A DNA stretch of 64,000 nucleotides from Aegilops tauschii subsp. strangulata. Its lineage: Eukaryota > Streptophyta > Magnoliopsida > Poales > Poaceae. The notes below the pieces were generated by a model that saw only the letters and a program-made list of their open reading frames with translations, was not told the origin of the DNA and did no database searches. Shown here one piece after another: positions 36,292 through 49,067 of this stretch. The DNA is taken from the NCBI RefSeq assembly GCF_002575655.3, contig NC_053040.3, positions 158,411,148-158,475,147 of the forward strand, given 5' to 3'. Every line of letters starts with the position of its first letter. The stretch's first letter is position 1. Made by a program: the position numbers and the translations under genes.

Positions 36292-37855
36292 TTGGTGCTT
36301 TCATTGAGAGTTCCGTTGCGTCGTCATCAGAAGGTTCGATGGCTCCATCAGTCATCTACAACAATGCTGCCCTGGGGGAGGTTTTCCTCCCTGGCCAGAT
36401 CTTTGCGTTCGGCGGCTTCGCACTATGGGCCAACTCGCTTGGCCATCTAGAGCAGATCGACAGCTACGCCTCAGGTCACCAGATTAGTTTTGGAAATCTG
36501 GACTATGTCGCTGATATCCGAGGAGACTTGATCTTCCAAGGGTTCACGACCCCAACCTCCACTCAGGCCTTAGATCCGGAGCGCATCGCCAGGTCCGAAG
36601 ACGGGATTACTGAGCCCGCCGGACTATCTGCGGCCACTAAGCCCAGTACGGGAGAGCCGGAGGAAGTAGTGTCGCTGGCAACCATCATGAAGCCGGACTC
36701 TTCTCTGGACACTGGCTCCGAACCCTCGGAGTCAACATCGTGTGAGCTCGGCCAAGGAGTTTCCTTCCCGCCGTACTCCACGGATTTTCTTCTCCCTGGC
36801 CAAACCTCGCCTTTAAGCGAGGCTCTGGACTTGATGCGATCCATCGTCATTACAGAGGAGCAATGTCCGAACTACGCCCAGCCTGGACTAGGGGCTGAGA
36901 GCGGGTAATTTTATGTCCCACCCATCACCCACTTCATAGCCACTGTCGAGGACTTAACTGACATGCTCGACTACGGCTCCGAAGACATCGACAGTATGGA
37001 CGACGATGCTGGAGAGGAGCAGGCTGAAAACCCGCCGTTTACCGGACGCTGGATGGCCACCTCTTCGTATGATGTGTACATGGTAGACACACCCAAAGAG
37101 GGTAACAGCGATGATAAAGAAGATCCAGTCGAGGATAAACCTCCTGAGACACAGCCAAAGCGCCGACGTCAGCGGCACCGCTCTAAATCACGCCGTAGAA
37201 AAGACAGCAATACTGGCACAAGAGACAACAACACTCCGGACGATGCCGAAGACAAAGAAGACCCCGTTGAGCCAACTTTCGAACAGGACGATCGGGAATA
37301 TGGGCAAGTTAGCCCTGACGAACATGCCGTAAACTAAGACTCGGAGGAAAGTAATTATCTCCCACTCTCCGAGGACGAGGTGAGCCTCGGTGATGAAGAC
37401 TTTATCATACCTGAGGAACCTCTCGAGCAGGAGCGCTTTAAGCGCCGGTTAATTGCCACTTCAAGGAGCCTGAAAAAGAAGTAGTAGCAGCTTCAAGCTG
37501 ATCAAAATCTGCTCAACGATAGGTGGACTAATGTCCTGGCAGCGGAGGAATATGGCCTCGAGCGCCCAACCTAAAGTTACCCGAAACGTAAACTGCTACC
37601 CCAATTTGACGATGAGGCCCTCGAGCCCGCACCATCAGCACGTAATGCGGCTGACTGACCACCTCGCGGCCGGGACAAAACGGCAACTCAAGTCGAACAC
37701 CAGCCCATACTACCTCGCCGTAAAGGTAGAGATATAACATCTCGGAGATATACATATGACCGCGGCAAGACCTGGATAGTAGAGCAGGTTAGACTAGATC
37801 GATCTAAAGATCGCGGGGGCGTGCCCCAACGCACGACGACGACTATCTAGCCGGG
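36292..37855 (+). other. Leader of the nested gypsy element, with an acidic ORF
   Basis: 36339-36908 is open (MAPSVIYNNAALGEVFLPGQ, then a P/S/E-rich part), and 36963-37337 reads a very acidic then basic stretch (KRRRQRHRSKSRRRKDS). This is probably an N-terminal gag-like region broken by stops at about 36,908 and 37,337. No recognised domain is present. Confidence 0.5.
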
Positions 37856-38896
37856 CGTGACAAGCATAATCACGCCCGGGCCGAAAACCGCAGACGGACT
37901 CCATCCGAGCTACGTCGCGACTTGGCCCGATATAGAGGCGCCGCGCACCCCCTCTGCTTCACTGATGAAGTAATGGAGCACGAATTCCCAGAAGGTTTTA
38001 AATCCGTCAATATCGAATCATATGATGGAACAACAGATCCCGAGGTATGGATTGAGGATTTTCTTCTCCATATTCATATAGCCCGCGGTGATGATCTTCA
38101 TGCCATCAAATACCTCCCGCTAAAACTCAAGGGACCAGCTCGGCACTGGTTGAACAACCTGCCTAAAAACTCAATTGGCAGCTGGGAGGACTTGGAAGAC
38201 GCCTTCCGCGACAACTTCCAAGGTATATACGTCCGACCTCAGGATGCCGATCACTTAAGTCACATAGTTCAACAGCCCAGAGAGTTAGCCAGGAAATTCT
38301 GGACTACGTTCCTAACTAAAAAGAACCAGATCATCGACTGTCCGGACGCCGAAGCCCTAGCGGCCTTTAAGCATAGCATCCGCGACGAATGGCTCGCCCG
38401 ACACCTTGGCCAGGAAAAACTGAAGTCCATGGCAGCCCTCACGACACTTATGACCCGCTTTCGCACAAGCGAAGATAGCTGGCTAGCCCGTAGCAATAAT
38501 AATGCAAGTGAACCTGGCACCTCTGAAGCCAGAAATAGCAACGACAAGCCCCGACGCAATAGGCACAAGCGTCGAAACAATGGTGACAATACCGATGACA
38601 TGGCGGTCAACGCCGGATTCGGTGGCTCCAAATCCGACCAGCGGAAGAAGCCATTTAAAAGGAACAATCCGGGCTCATCCAGCTTGGACCGCATACTCGA
38701 TCATCCATGTCAGATCCACGGCACCCCCGATAAACCAGCCAATCATACCAACAGAAGTTGTTGGGTCTTTAAACAGGCCGGCAAGTTAAATGCCGAGAAC
38801 AAGGAGAAGGGGTCGCAGAGTGAGGACGACGACGAGGAGCCCCGTCCACCGAACACAGGGGGACAGAAGAAGTTTCCCCCCAGGTTAAAACGGTGA
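37856..38896 (+). pseudogene. Gag polyprotein (retrotransposon gag domain)
   Basis: The frame around 37922 (no ATG; it continues upstream as YLAGRDKHNHARAENRRR from about 37,850 before a frame break) shows the Retrotrans_gag pattern. DPEVWIEDFLLHI comes first, then LPLKLKGPARHWLNNLP, WEDLEDAFRDNF, and a basic C-terminal tail (KPRRNRHKRRNNG). It would package RNA in virus-like particles. It ends at TGA (38894-38896), just before or overlapping the protease frame; I do not see a complete CCHC knuckle, although a C/H-containing region lies at IHGTPDKPANHTNRSCWVFK. The frame is broken upstream, so it is decayed. Confidence 0.85.
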
Positions 38897-39582
38897 ACAT
38901 GATATACGTTACCCATATCCCCAAGAGGGAGTGCAAACGTGCGCTCAAGGACGTCTATGCGATAGAGCCAGTCGCCCCAAAATTCAACCCATGGTCGTCC
39001 TACCCGATCACCTTTCATTGCAGGGACCATTCGACCAGTATCTGTCATGGCGGTTCGGCCGCACAGGTCCTTGACCCAATCATTGATGGATTCCACCTCA
39101 CGCGAGTCCTCATGGACGGTGGCAGCAGCCTCAACCTGCTCTATCAGGATACAGTCCGCAAAATGGGCATCGATCCATCAAGGATCAAGCCCACAAAAAC
39201 TACCTTTAAAGGAGTAATACCAGGTGTAGAGGCCTGCTGCATGGGTTCAATCACGTTGGAAGTTGTCTTCGGATCCCCGGACAACTTCCGAAGAGAAGAC
39301 TTGATCTTCGACATCGTCTCCTTCCGTAGATGCTATCACGCACTGCACGGATGAACTGCATTTGCTCGATTCAACGCGGTGCCACACTATGCTTATCTCA
39401 AACTCAAGATGCCCGGACCACGCGGTGTCATAACAGTCAATGGAAACATAGAGCACTCCCTCCGTACCGAGGAGCACATCGCGGCCTTGGGAGTGGAAGT
39501 ACAGAGCGGCCTTATCAAGCAGAACTTTAATTCAGTGGCCAAGCTCCCGGACACTGTCAAACGAGCCCGGACTACTCCGTAG
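38893..39582 (+). pseudogene. Aspartic protease-like region of the nested gypsy element
   Basis: The frame 38893-39354 contains RVLMDGGSSLNLLYQDTVRK. DGG-S stands in the position of the usual D-T/S-G-A/S active site of retropepsins, and an ILG-like partner is absent. After TGA (39352-39354, where Arg is expected) the same frame resumes with FARFNAVPHYAYLKLKMPGP and MPGPRGVITVNGNIE, normal for plant gypsy polyproteins between protease and reverse transcriptase. The reverse transcriptase itself does not follow. The glycine at the T/S position is common in this plant lineage, so activity cannot be judged. Confidence 0.75.
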
Positions 39583-39589
39583 CATGACA

Positions 39590-40880
39590 GTCCAGCTTGT
39601 CAGGAGTTAGACTAGCAATTCGGCCTCTGTCTCAATCCCGACCAAATGGCGGCGTACGTACCGCGCGTACATAACTATGCACTCAAAATACCATGGGCAG
39701 AGATGGAGGCATAACTAGATGGTGGCCCATAATACGACTTAACCTGGGCACACATGCCTTCCCTTTTTCTTTTTCCCCTTTTCAGGCTTCTTCTCTACAG
39801 GCCCCTCCCGACGGCCTGATCATCCGTCCTTTCGAAGGATGGATATACCAAGGCGGCAAGCAGCACATACGTGTGGGGGAATCTCTAGATGTTCTTCTTG
39901 ACGACCATTCTACCTGTTTTCAGGACCCGCACGCAGCTCCCCCTTGGTCTTGGCATGTTAAATAGCCTTGTTGCTTATCACACTATTTGTACAAATACGC
40001 TTTGACGTATTATTCAAATTATCATGGAAACATTTTGCGGCCCAACTTATGTGGTACTAGCTTACTACTTCATTTTATTTCGCTATTCTTATCGATTGCA
40101 CCCGTACACTTTGGTACGCTTTAATTCGCCACGGGCTTCATTGTGCTCCATACTACGGCAAGAAAGTCCGAACACTTTTTACAGTATAGTTCGGCACCCC
40201 GATATTAGCATTATATGCATCGGCTGCGAATCATGTCTTTGGTCAATAGTTGGGTTGCCCAGCTCCTGTGCTTGCTACCTTATGTTCCGTCCTATCGGCT
40301 AAGGTAGGAAAGGGAGAACTATTGTGATTGTGTTTCTGGTTTATCCGAGCAAACACCTCAGTAGAGAAAGCCGAAAACTGACTTCATGATGCGGCGAGAG
40401 CTGGTCAGCTATTCGGAGGTTAAAAATCTTTTGCGATTATTTTTGCATTATGCGACGAATTGGCCTCTACCCGATCAGGTGTCTACAACACCCTAGTCCG
40501 GATTAAATACTAACTAGGGGCTGCACCTACATTTCTATTAACAAACTCCTATGGCTAAGTGAGGGTGATAAAGCCACATAGTCCGATTGCCTGGTTCCTT
40601 GCGCTAAACACCTCCTTCAAGGACCAAACTCTTGGATCAAGAGTGTTTAGATTCCATCCCGAACACCCCTGTACTACCTACGTGGGGGCTGAAGCCGACG
40701 ACTGGCCAACTCTCAGATTTAACAAAACGACTGCACAGGAGGTAAAATTTTAAAACAACAAATATTATATTACATAACGTCTTTATTTCATAATACAGGA
40801 AGGGATAACATGAATGACTTCATTCAGAGATAATGTCTTTTGAACACTGGCCCTTTACAATGCGGGATCCCTTTAGGACA
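39590..40880. other. Gap between protease and antisense gene, no pol seen
   Basis: About 1.3 kb of AT-rich sequence in which a gypsy element would normally have reverse transcriptase, RNase H and integrase. None of their motifs is visible in any frame. The antisense gene ends on the right. Confidence 0.6.
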
Positions 40881-40883
40881 TCA

Positions 40884-43800
40884 TCAAAATACCGCTCGGG
40901 CGTGCGGTGCTCCTTGCCCGCGGGCGGTCCCTCGGTCGCGAGCTTGACGGCGTCCATCTTCGCCCACCTTGACGCGGGCGAAGGCCATCTGCGCAGCTTC
41001 AATGCAGACCCACCGCTTGATGCCATCAAGCCGAGGGCACGCATTGACCAGCCACTTCACGAGCCCGAAGTAGCTACTGGGTATGGCTTCGGCAGGCCAT
41101 AAACGGATTATCAAATCCTTCATGGCCAATTTGGCCGCCCTATGCAGTTCGGTCAGCTGTTTCAGCTGATCGCTAAAGGGCACCAGATGCTCTGGCGCAA
41201 GGTATTGTGACCAGAACAGCTTCTCCGTTGAGCTCCCTTCTTCGGCTCGGAAGAAATCCGCAGCGTCAGCAACACTGTGCGGCAGATCTGCAAACGCTCC
41301 TGGAGAACTCCAAATCCGGGTCACTAAGAGGTACCTTTTCTTCACATACTTGCTCTGCATAACAAAGGCCTTACCCGCCACGAATTTTCTGGCTTCCTGG
41401 ATTTCCTGGAGGGCGCCCTGGGCTTCAACCCGGGCAGCTTGTGCGCTTTGGCAGGCCTTGGCAAGTTCGGACTCTTGATCCGCAATATTGCGCTCCAAGG
41501 ACTCGCATTTGTTCACGGCGTCCTGGAGCTCCTGCTGGACCTCACTGACCCTGGCATCGTGATTTTCGCGAGCGGCTTGTTCCTTTGCCGCTCTCTCCTG
41601 GGCTTCGGCCAGCGCCTTCTGGAGGGTGTCCACCTCGGTCGCTGCTCCTACAAAATATCATGGCACTATGGTTAACACAAATCATTCATCCTTTCTGAAT
41701 CTACACAAGGTCATCGCATACCTTGATTGTCCTCCAGCTATTTTTTCACACGGCCGAGCTCTTCCTCGGTCTACTGCAGACTCTGCTTCAGCCCGGAGAC
41801 TTCGGTAGAATGGGAGGTCGCAGCAGCAATGATGCCTACTTATTCACATAGACATGATGGTTAGTCTCCTGCGAAAATTATTTGATCCTCTGTCCGGCTT
41901 TCTTTCCGAACACCGGACTGAGTCTCAGGGGCTACTGTCTATACTATGACATTCTTTTTGCATAATTACGTCGCATACCTCAAAGCCCATTAGAAGGCTG
42001 GTGCAGGCTTCGGTCAGTCCACTTTTAACGGACTGAACCATCTCAACCACCGTACCCATAAGGATACGGTGTTCCTCAACAATGGAAGCGCTTTGCAGCG
42101 CTTCCAGTAGAGTGTCCGGTGCCTCTGGATGGACAGAGGTCACTGGTGGAATCGGTGCACCTCCTTCTTTCGAAGGAGGTTGCTTGCCTGATTCTGGAGC
42201 TGTATTCGGCCGGGGGCCGAATTGGATATGGCCCCCATCGCCAGTCTCCAGGGGGATTTGCTCCCCCATGTGTCCGGCGGCCGAGGTATTACCCTCTGGC
42301 GCCACCCTGACGGCCTCCTGCGTTTCCCCTTGGCCTGGGGAGGTCCTTCGGGACAGCACCTCGGCATCATCCATGCCCTGGGTAGAGAAGGCCACCGGAA
42401 GGGACCCACTATCCATCACCTTCGGATCCAGCGAATTCCCCGAAGATGAGGATCACCGGAGGTCGAAACGAGCCGGACTGCAGCGCATGATTCAACATGT
42501 TAAAACCATTAAGTAAAGGAGTTGGATATATGTGTGCGTCTTTGAGTACTTACGATTCGGCCAGGGGCTTATCCCTGGGGCACCACTCGGAGCTGCTATC
42601 GATGTCCCACGCGGAGTTATCCGCGAGGGAGACCTTCCCCTTCTTGGACGCCTCTGCCTCCAGATGCGTGGAGGCCGCCCTTTTCTTCCTTCCCCCTTCC
42701 GGGGGAGAGTTTCTTTCCTCCTCCTTCTCGTCGTCCTCGGTGGGGGAGGAGTGGGTCTCGGCGTCTTTGGACGTCACGTCCGAAGTGCCCTTACGGCGGA
42801 GGCCACTTCTAGTCTCCTTGGCCTTCTTCTTGGCCTTGTTCTCTGGCGCTTGGTAGGGCGCCGGAACAAGCATCTTCGTTAGAAGTGGGATTGCTGGGGT
42901 TTTGGGCAGCGGAGCCGGACACTGAATCTGCTCCACCTTCTTTGTCCAGCCCTGAAAAAACAAATAGGGAAGCTTAGACATCTTCCTTGAGTATACAAGT
43001 AAACGATACACCTTGAAATACGAAAAACTCACCGGACTGGCAGGATGGTTCAGGTTGTACCCACGATCCTCGCTCGTCTTCGGCCATGTCTCATTGGCCT
43101 TGAAAAGCACCTTCCAGATGTCTTCATGTGTAGTGCCGAAGAACTGTTGCAAGGTCTGATGCTCGGCCGGATCGAACTCCCACAAATGGCATGTCCGACT
43201 TTGGCACGGAAGGATCCGGTGAAAAAGCATCACCTGGATCACATTGACAAGCTTGATGTTCTTGTCTACCATGCTCTTGATGCGCGTCTGAAGTGCTGTC
43301 AGCTCATCCAACGAAGACCAGTCCAGGCCCTTCTCTAGCCAGGAGGTGAGCCGCATCGGGGCTCCGGACTGGAATTCGGGAGCCGCGGCCCAGGTGGCGT
43401 CGCGAGGCTCTGTGACATAGAACCACTGCTGTTGCCACCCTTTGACGGTCTCCATGAAGGTACCTTTGGGCCATGAGACATTGGGCAGCTTGCTCACCAT
43501 GGCGCCCCCACACTCTACGTGTTGACCACCCACCATCTTCGGCTTCACATTGAAGATCTTTAACCACAATCCGAAGTGGGGTGGGATGCGGAGGAAGGCC
43601 TCACACACGACAATGAATGCCGAGATGTTGAGGAAGGAGTTGGGGGCCATATCGTGGAAATCCAGCCCGTAGTAGAACATGAGTCCACGGACGAATGGGT
43701 GGAGAGGGAATCCCAATCCGCGGACGAAGTGGGGGATGAATACCACCCTCTCATGGGGCTCCGGGGTGGGAATGATCTTCCCCTTTGCCGGAAGCCGATG

Positions 43801-43903
43801 GGAGATTTCCTGGGCTAAGTGTCCAGCCTCTCGGAGCTTGGTGATGTCCTTCTCCTTGACGGAGGAAACCATCCACTTTCCCTACGCTCCAGATCCGGAC
43901 ATG
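40884..43903 (-). pseudogene. Antisense gene of the nested element (PF04195-like)
   Basis: On the minus strand it starts with ATG about 43903, with an early TAG six codons in; it is open from 43872 to 42554, where GTAAGTACTC follows. The N-terminal region has HFVRGLGFPLHPFVRGLMFY and HDMAPNSFLNISAFIVVCEA, the hallmark of plant 'gypsy type transposon' proteins. Then a WQQQWFYVTEPRDATW block and a KR-rich linker follow. The later segments (42,419-41,925 and 41,633-40,884) give a coiled coil (QKALAEAQERAAKEQAAREN) and a C-terminal domain (RLWPAEAIPSSYFGLVKWLV). It is opposite to gag and homologous to 29785-28343/21749-20385. Function unknown. Confidence 0.7.
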
Positions 43904-44445
43904 GTCGGAGTGCTTTTCTGAGGCGGAGAGGATGAGAGCTTGGGCGCTGGAGCTCGAGAATGGGTGGGCAGAGAGAAAGAAGGTGTGGGTGAAAAGGTGA
44001 AATCCTTATCCCTTTATAAAGGCTGCAAATATCAAGTGCCTCCCCACTCGCCTTAAAACTCGCCTATTCCCCAAGGTTCATGCAGACGGCGCGGTTGGAT
44101 TACCCACGCCCGTATTGATGAGAATCCCTCAATAAGGGGACACGATCTCTGCTTTGACAAGACGTGCCAATAAAACCGCATCTTGAAACGTGGAGCGGGA
44201 GGCTAAAGACGGTTCAAAATAATGACCGGTCAGCGATGTGATGTCACGCTTCAAAAGTTGTCAGTAGATTGGACTCATGAAATATTATACTATCTGCGGG
44301 TGTGTGTGGTACTTGTTTTGCAGAGCTGGACGCGTTTTCTGTGTTCAAAGGTTGTTTTGGAGTATTCGGAGGAGGAACCTGCCTTGCAATGCCGAAGAAA
44401 ATTTGCGCGGGACACATCGCCATTGAAGCCTGGTTCAGGGGCTAC
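43904..44445 (+). other. 3' region and polypurine tract of the nested element
   Basis: Upstream of the antisense gene start the sequence has a TATA-like 'tttataaagg' (minus 'cctttataaagg', about 44,013), possibly a promoter for the antisense gene. A purine tract 'ttcaggggctac' ends at 44445. No gene is seen. Confidence 0.5.
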
Positions 44446-44915
44446 TGGGGAGTCCTAGATTAAGGGGTCCTCGGGCGTCCGGACTATGTAACATGGGCCG
44501 GACTAATGGGCTGTGAAGATACAAGACATAAGACTTCTTCCCGTGTCCGGATGGGACTCTCCTTGGCATGGATGGCAAGTTTGGCGTTCGGATATGTAGA
44601 TTCCTTCCTTTGTAAACCGACTCTGTACAACCCTAGGCCCCTCCGGTGTCTATATAAACCGGAGGGTTTAGTCCGTAGAGGCAATCACAGTCATACAGGC
44701 TAGACATCTAGGGTTTAGCCATTACGATCTCGTGGTAGATCAACTCTTGTAATCCTCATATTCATCAAGATCAATCAAGCAGGAAGTAGGGTATTACCTC
44801 CATCAAGAGGGCCTGAACCTGGGTAAACATCGTGTCCCCCGTCTCCTGTTACCATCGACCCTAGACGCACAGTTCGGGACCCCCTACCCGAGATCCGCCG
44901 GTTTTGACACCGACA
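44446..44915 (+). repeat. 3' LTR of the nested gypsy element
   Basis: 470 bp, TGGGGAGTCCTAG to CACCGACA, colinear with 35821-36291. The TSD CTCCA follows at 44916-44920. Confidence 0.93.
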
Positions 44916-44920
44916 CTCCA

Positions 44921-46916
44921 TACCAACACTTTCCAAGGAATTTATTATTTGACAACATATAGTAAATATTTTTTTGCATTTCGGGACTGGGCATCCCTAA
45001 TACCTTTGCCTTACTCTTGTGCAATGACAAGTGAATAAACACTCATCTTGAGAATAACACATCTAGCATGGAAAATATTAGCCACCCGTTACCGTTCCGC
45101 AAGCGAAACAAACACACAAAAGAGAAGTTTATTTTTGAAAGTTAGAGATGGCACATGCAAATTTGCTTATAACGGCAAAAGAATACCGCGTATAGGTAGA
45201 TATAGTGGACTCATGTGGCAAAACTAGTTTAAAGGATTTTGGATGCACAAGTAGAGGTCATACTTAGTGCAAAATGAAGGCTAGCAAAAGATTGGGAAGC
45301 GACCAACCAAGAAACGAATAATCTCATAAGCAAGCATTAAGCATAATTAACACCGAATAATGCACCACAAGTAGGATATAATTTTCATTGCATGATTATT
45401 GACTTTCGTGCATGCATAGGGAATCACAAACCTTAGCATGAATATTCTTACTACAGCACAATTACTCACCAACATAATTCACATATTACATCATCATATC
45501 TCAAAACTATTACTAAAAATCAAGTTTATTTTGTCCAATGATCTTCATGACATTTTTATTTCTTTTATCCTTCTTGGATATCTCTCACTTTGGAACTAAT
45601 TTTCATGTGTTGTTTTTCATAAGCTCAAACAAATATAAGTGAAGATCATGAGCATAACAAATTTTCTTTCTCTCAAAATAATTTAAGTGAAGCAAGAGAG
45701 AATTTCATCAAAATTTTACTAACTCTCAAATAAATCTAAGTGAAGCAAGAGAGCATTTCATCAAAATTAACAAAGCACACCGTGCTCAAAAAGATATAAG
45801 TGAAGCACTAGAGCAAGTCCTAGCTCATAAAAGATTTAAGTGAAGCATAGAGAGCAATTCTAACAAGTCATGATATAATTTTGGCTCTCTCAAAAAGGTG
45901 TGTCCAGCAAGGATTGATGACTTAAACAAAAAATAAAACAAGAAAAGACACATATCAGACAAGACGCTCCAAGCAAAACACATATCATGTGACGAATAAA
46001 AATATAGCCTCGAGTAAAATACCGATAGTTGTTGGAAGAAAGCGGGGATGCCACTCGGGGGCCTCCCCAAGCTTAGTTGGTTGCTCATTCTTGAATAATA
46101 GCTTGGGATGCCGGGGCATCCCCAAGATTAGGCTCTTACATCCTTCCTTCACCCATCGTAAGATAACCCAAAACTTGAAAACTTCAATCACACAAAACTC
46201 AACAAAACCTTCATGAGATTCGTTAGTGTAAGTAAATAAACCACTACTATAAGTGCTGTATCAAACCAATTTTTTTTAATTATATCTACTGTATCCCAAA
46301 TTTTCTATGGCAAAAACTCATCAAAGAAAACCATAGAGCCATCAAAATAAGCACACAACACAAAGAAAACAGAATCTGTCAAAACAGAACAGTATGTAGC
46401 AAACTGATTTAAACGAATAATTCTGGAACTCCAAAAATTCTACCAAAAGGGGTAGACCTGAGAAATTTGTATATTAATCTTCTGCAAAAAGAATCAGGGA
46501 AAAATCTCTTTCTGAATAAAAATGAGAATTAATTTCGTGAGCACAAAGTTTCTGTCTTTTTCAGCAAGATCAAACAACTATCACCCAAGAAGATCCTATC
46601 GGTTCTACTTGGAAAAAACACTAATTAAAACATTAAAACACAATCATAACAGTAGCATAATTGTTCTAACACTCAAGAACAGAAAGCAAAAAGAAAAAGT
46701 AAATTTTATTCATTGGGTTGCCTCCCAACAAGCGCTATAGTTTTATGCCCTTAGCTAGGCATAAAGCAAGGATCTAAGTTTTGTCATCTTTGGTTCAAGA
46801 TCCATAAGATGCCCTCATGATTTATTCATAATGTTGCTTAATTCTAGTTCTAGGAAAGTGTTCCATGCCCTTCCTCAAAGGAAATTGGAACTTAATATTG
46901 CCTTCTTTCATATCAA
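44921..46916 (-). other. Non-coding interior of the outer gypsy element
   Basis: A-rich sequence with repeated 'tctcaaa...aagtgaagca.gagagcat' blocks (45,590-45,880) and 'ttgggttgcctcccaacaagcg' (46,712). No gene is seen where pol would be. Its first part continues the region split at 35815. Confidence 0.6.
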
Positions 46917-48002
46917 TCACAGCACTGATAGTGCGTAAAAAGGTCTACCTAGAATAATTGGACAAGACGGATTGCAATCAATATCAAGAACAATAAAATC
47001 TATGGGCACATAATTCCTATTTGCAAGGATAAGAACATCATTAATTCTTCCAATAGGCTTTTTAATAGTAGAATCCGCCAAATGCAAATTCAAGGAACAT
47101 TCTTCAAGATTGGTAAGACCAAGCACATCACATAAAGATTTCGGACTTGTAGAAACACTAGCACCCAAGTCACACAAAGCAAAACATTCATAATTTTTAA
47201 TCTTGACTTTTATTGTAGGTTCCCATTCATCATGCAATTTTTTAGGAATTGAAACTTCTAATTCCAATTTTTCTACCAAAGCTTTCATCATAGCATCAAC
47301 AATATGTTTAGTAAAAGCTTTGTTTTGTTCATAAGCATGGGGTGAATTTATCATGGATTGCAACAAAGAAATGCAATGAATCGAAGAGCTATCATAATTA
47401 AAGTCTTTTTAATACAAAAGAGTGGGCACATCACTAGCTAAAGTTTTGACCTCTCCAAACCCACTTTTTTCAATTTTCTCAACAAGATTTTCACCCTCCG
47501 AAATATTGGGACGCCTTCTACCTAAAGTTGACTCTTCTCCAGTCCCTTTTTCATCTTTCTTAACTTTACTAAACAAGGAATCAATAGAAGAAACACCAAT
47601 AATTTTAAGATCATCATCACTTTTGCAAGAAAAATCACTAGAAAAAGCTTTCTCTAAAAATTCTCTTTTGGCTCTAAGCGTAGCAGTTCTTTTCTTACTT
47701 TCATCCATAGAAACATAAAGAGCTTTAATTGATTCATCCACTTTAGGCACAAAAAATTTCATCTTGAGATTTCCCACATCATGAGCAATTCTATCAACAC
47801 TTCTAGACAAATCATCAACTTTATCCAACTTTTCTTCCATCGAAGTGTTGAAAACATTTTGCATGTTGATAAATTCTTTCATAATATTCTCAAGATCAGA
47901 GGGGTTCCTATTATTATTATAAGATTGATTTCCATAGGTTACCATTATTATTAGAGGAATTACTAGGAAAAGGCCTAGGATTAAAATTACCTCTATAAGC
48001 AT
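46917..48002 (-). pseudogene. Gag C-terminal/protease region of the outer gypsy element
   Basis: Two minus frames. 48002-47409 holds a coiled-coil-like linker (EKLDKVDDLSRSVDRIAHDV) ending in a stop. 47366-46917 contains the protease-like stretch ALCDLGASVSTSPKSL, where DLGA is the active-site motif, then IDFIVLDIDCNPSCPIILGR with the ILGRP partner. The N/P/N-rich 'ISRNNFNNNAYRGNFNPRP' at about 48,060-47,990 looks like the basic gag tail. Reverse transcriptase does not follow. Frameshifts at 48,000 and 47,900 and a stop at 47,409 show decay. Direction and position agree with the gag frame upstream. Confidence 0.75.
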
Positions 48003-48163
48003 TGTTGTTGAAATTATTTCTAGAGATAAAATTCACATCAATGGCATCACTATTTTGCTCAATCAAAGTAGACAAAGGCATATCATTAAAATCAATAGGA
48101 GCACTTTTACTAGCAACCAATTTCATAAGGGCATCAACTTTTTCACTCAAAGAAGAAATTTCT

Positions 48164-48874
48164 TCAATCGAATTTAAACTTTTTACTAGTAGGAGCTCTT
48201 TCGGTATGCCATTGTGAATAATTTTCCATGATATTATCAAGAAATTTGGTGGCTTCACCCAAAGTAATTTCCATAAAGGTACCACCCACGGCGGAATCTA
48301 AAAGATTACGAGAAACAAAATTCAATCCCGCATGAATTTTTTTTATGATCATCCAAAGATTTAACCCATGAGTTGGGCAATTCCTTAGAATCATTTTCAT
48401 CCTTTCCCAAGATTGTGCAACATGCTCATGTTCAAGTTGCTTGAAATTCATGATCTGGGTTCTAAGGGAAATAATTTTTGCAGGAGGAAAATACTTAGTG
48501 ATAAAAGCATCTTTGCACTTGTTCCAAGAATCGATACTATTGCGGGGCAAAGAAGAGAACCAAATTTTTGCAGAATCACGCGAAGAGAACGGAAATAATT
48601 TCATCTTGACCACATCATTGTCCACATCTTTTTTCTTTTGCATATCGCATAATTCCGCGAAGGTATTAAGAATGGATGCGGCATCCTCATTAGGAGTACC
48701 GGAAAATTGGTCTTTCATAACAAGATTCAACAAAGCAGTATTAATATCACACGTCTCCGCACAAGTGGCGGGACGAGCAAGCGGAGTGCCAATAAAATCA
48801 CTGTTGTTGGTATTTGAGAAATCACATAACTTGGTGTTGTCTTGAGTCATGATGACCACACAACTAGATTGCAC
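48164..48874 (-). pseudogene. Gag domain of the outer gypsy element
   Basis: Open frame of 236 codons from ATG at 48874. The Retrotrans_gag pattern appears as DAASILNTFAELCDMQ, MKLFPFSSRDSAKIWFSSLP, WNKCKDAFITKYFPP and QLEHEHVAQSWERMKMILRN. It follows the primer-binding site by about 170 bp and would form the capsid protein. It ends in a stop at 48164, and the frame continues in another register (see 46917-48002). Confidence 0.88.
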
Positions 48875-49039
48875 TCAAAAACAGATCCGACAAGAAAACG
48901 GCGAAAGGAAAAACAGAGGCAAATAAAACGGCAAATTTTTGTGAAGTGGGGGAGAGGAAAACGAGAGGAAAATGGCAAATAAATTAAATTGCAAGGAGAT
49001 GAGATTTGTGATTAGGAACCTGGTTATGATGAAGATCCT

Positions 49040-49056
49040 CCCCGGCAATGGCGCCA
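49040..49056 (-). promoter_or_regulatory. Primer-binding site, tRNA-Asp-like
   Basis: Plus CCCCGGCAATGGCGCCA matches the 3' end of plant tRNA-Asp with CCA, from memory, with one mismatch. It lies 11 bases from the LTR end. On minus TGGCGCCATTGCCGGGG follows the 5' LTR. Confidence 0.75.
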
Positions 49057-49067
49057 GAAATTCTCCT

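Larger units (their letters stand above)
35821..44915 (+). mobile_element. Nested gypsy element, gag-protease only, with antisense gene; TSD CTCCA
   Basis: LTRs at 35821-36291 and 44446-44915 are flanked by CTCCA at 35816-35820 and 44916-44920. The orientation is plus, from the TATA box in the LTR (tctatataaacc, about 36026), the gag frame, and a purine tract 'ttcaggggctac' before the 3' LTR. The 9,095-bp element has gag (37,860-38,896), protease (38,893-39,580), a gap, then an antisense gene on minus (43,900-40,884). It has no reverse transcriptase or integrase. By eye the LTRs differ at about 15 of 470 positions, mostly transitions. Confidence 0.94.
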
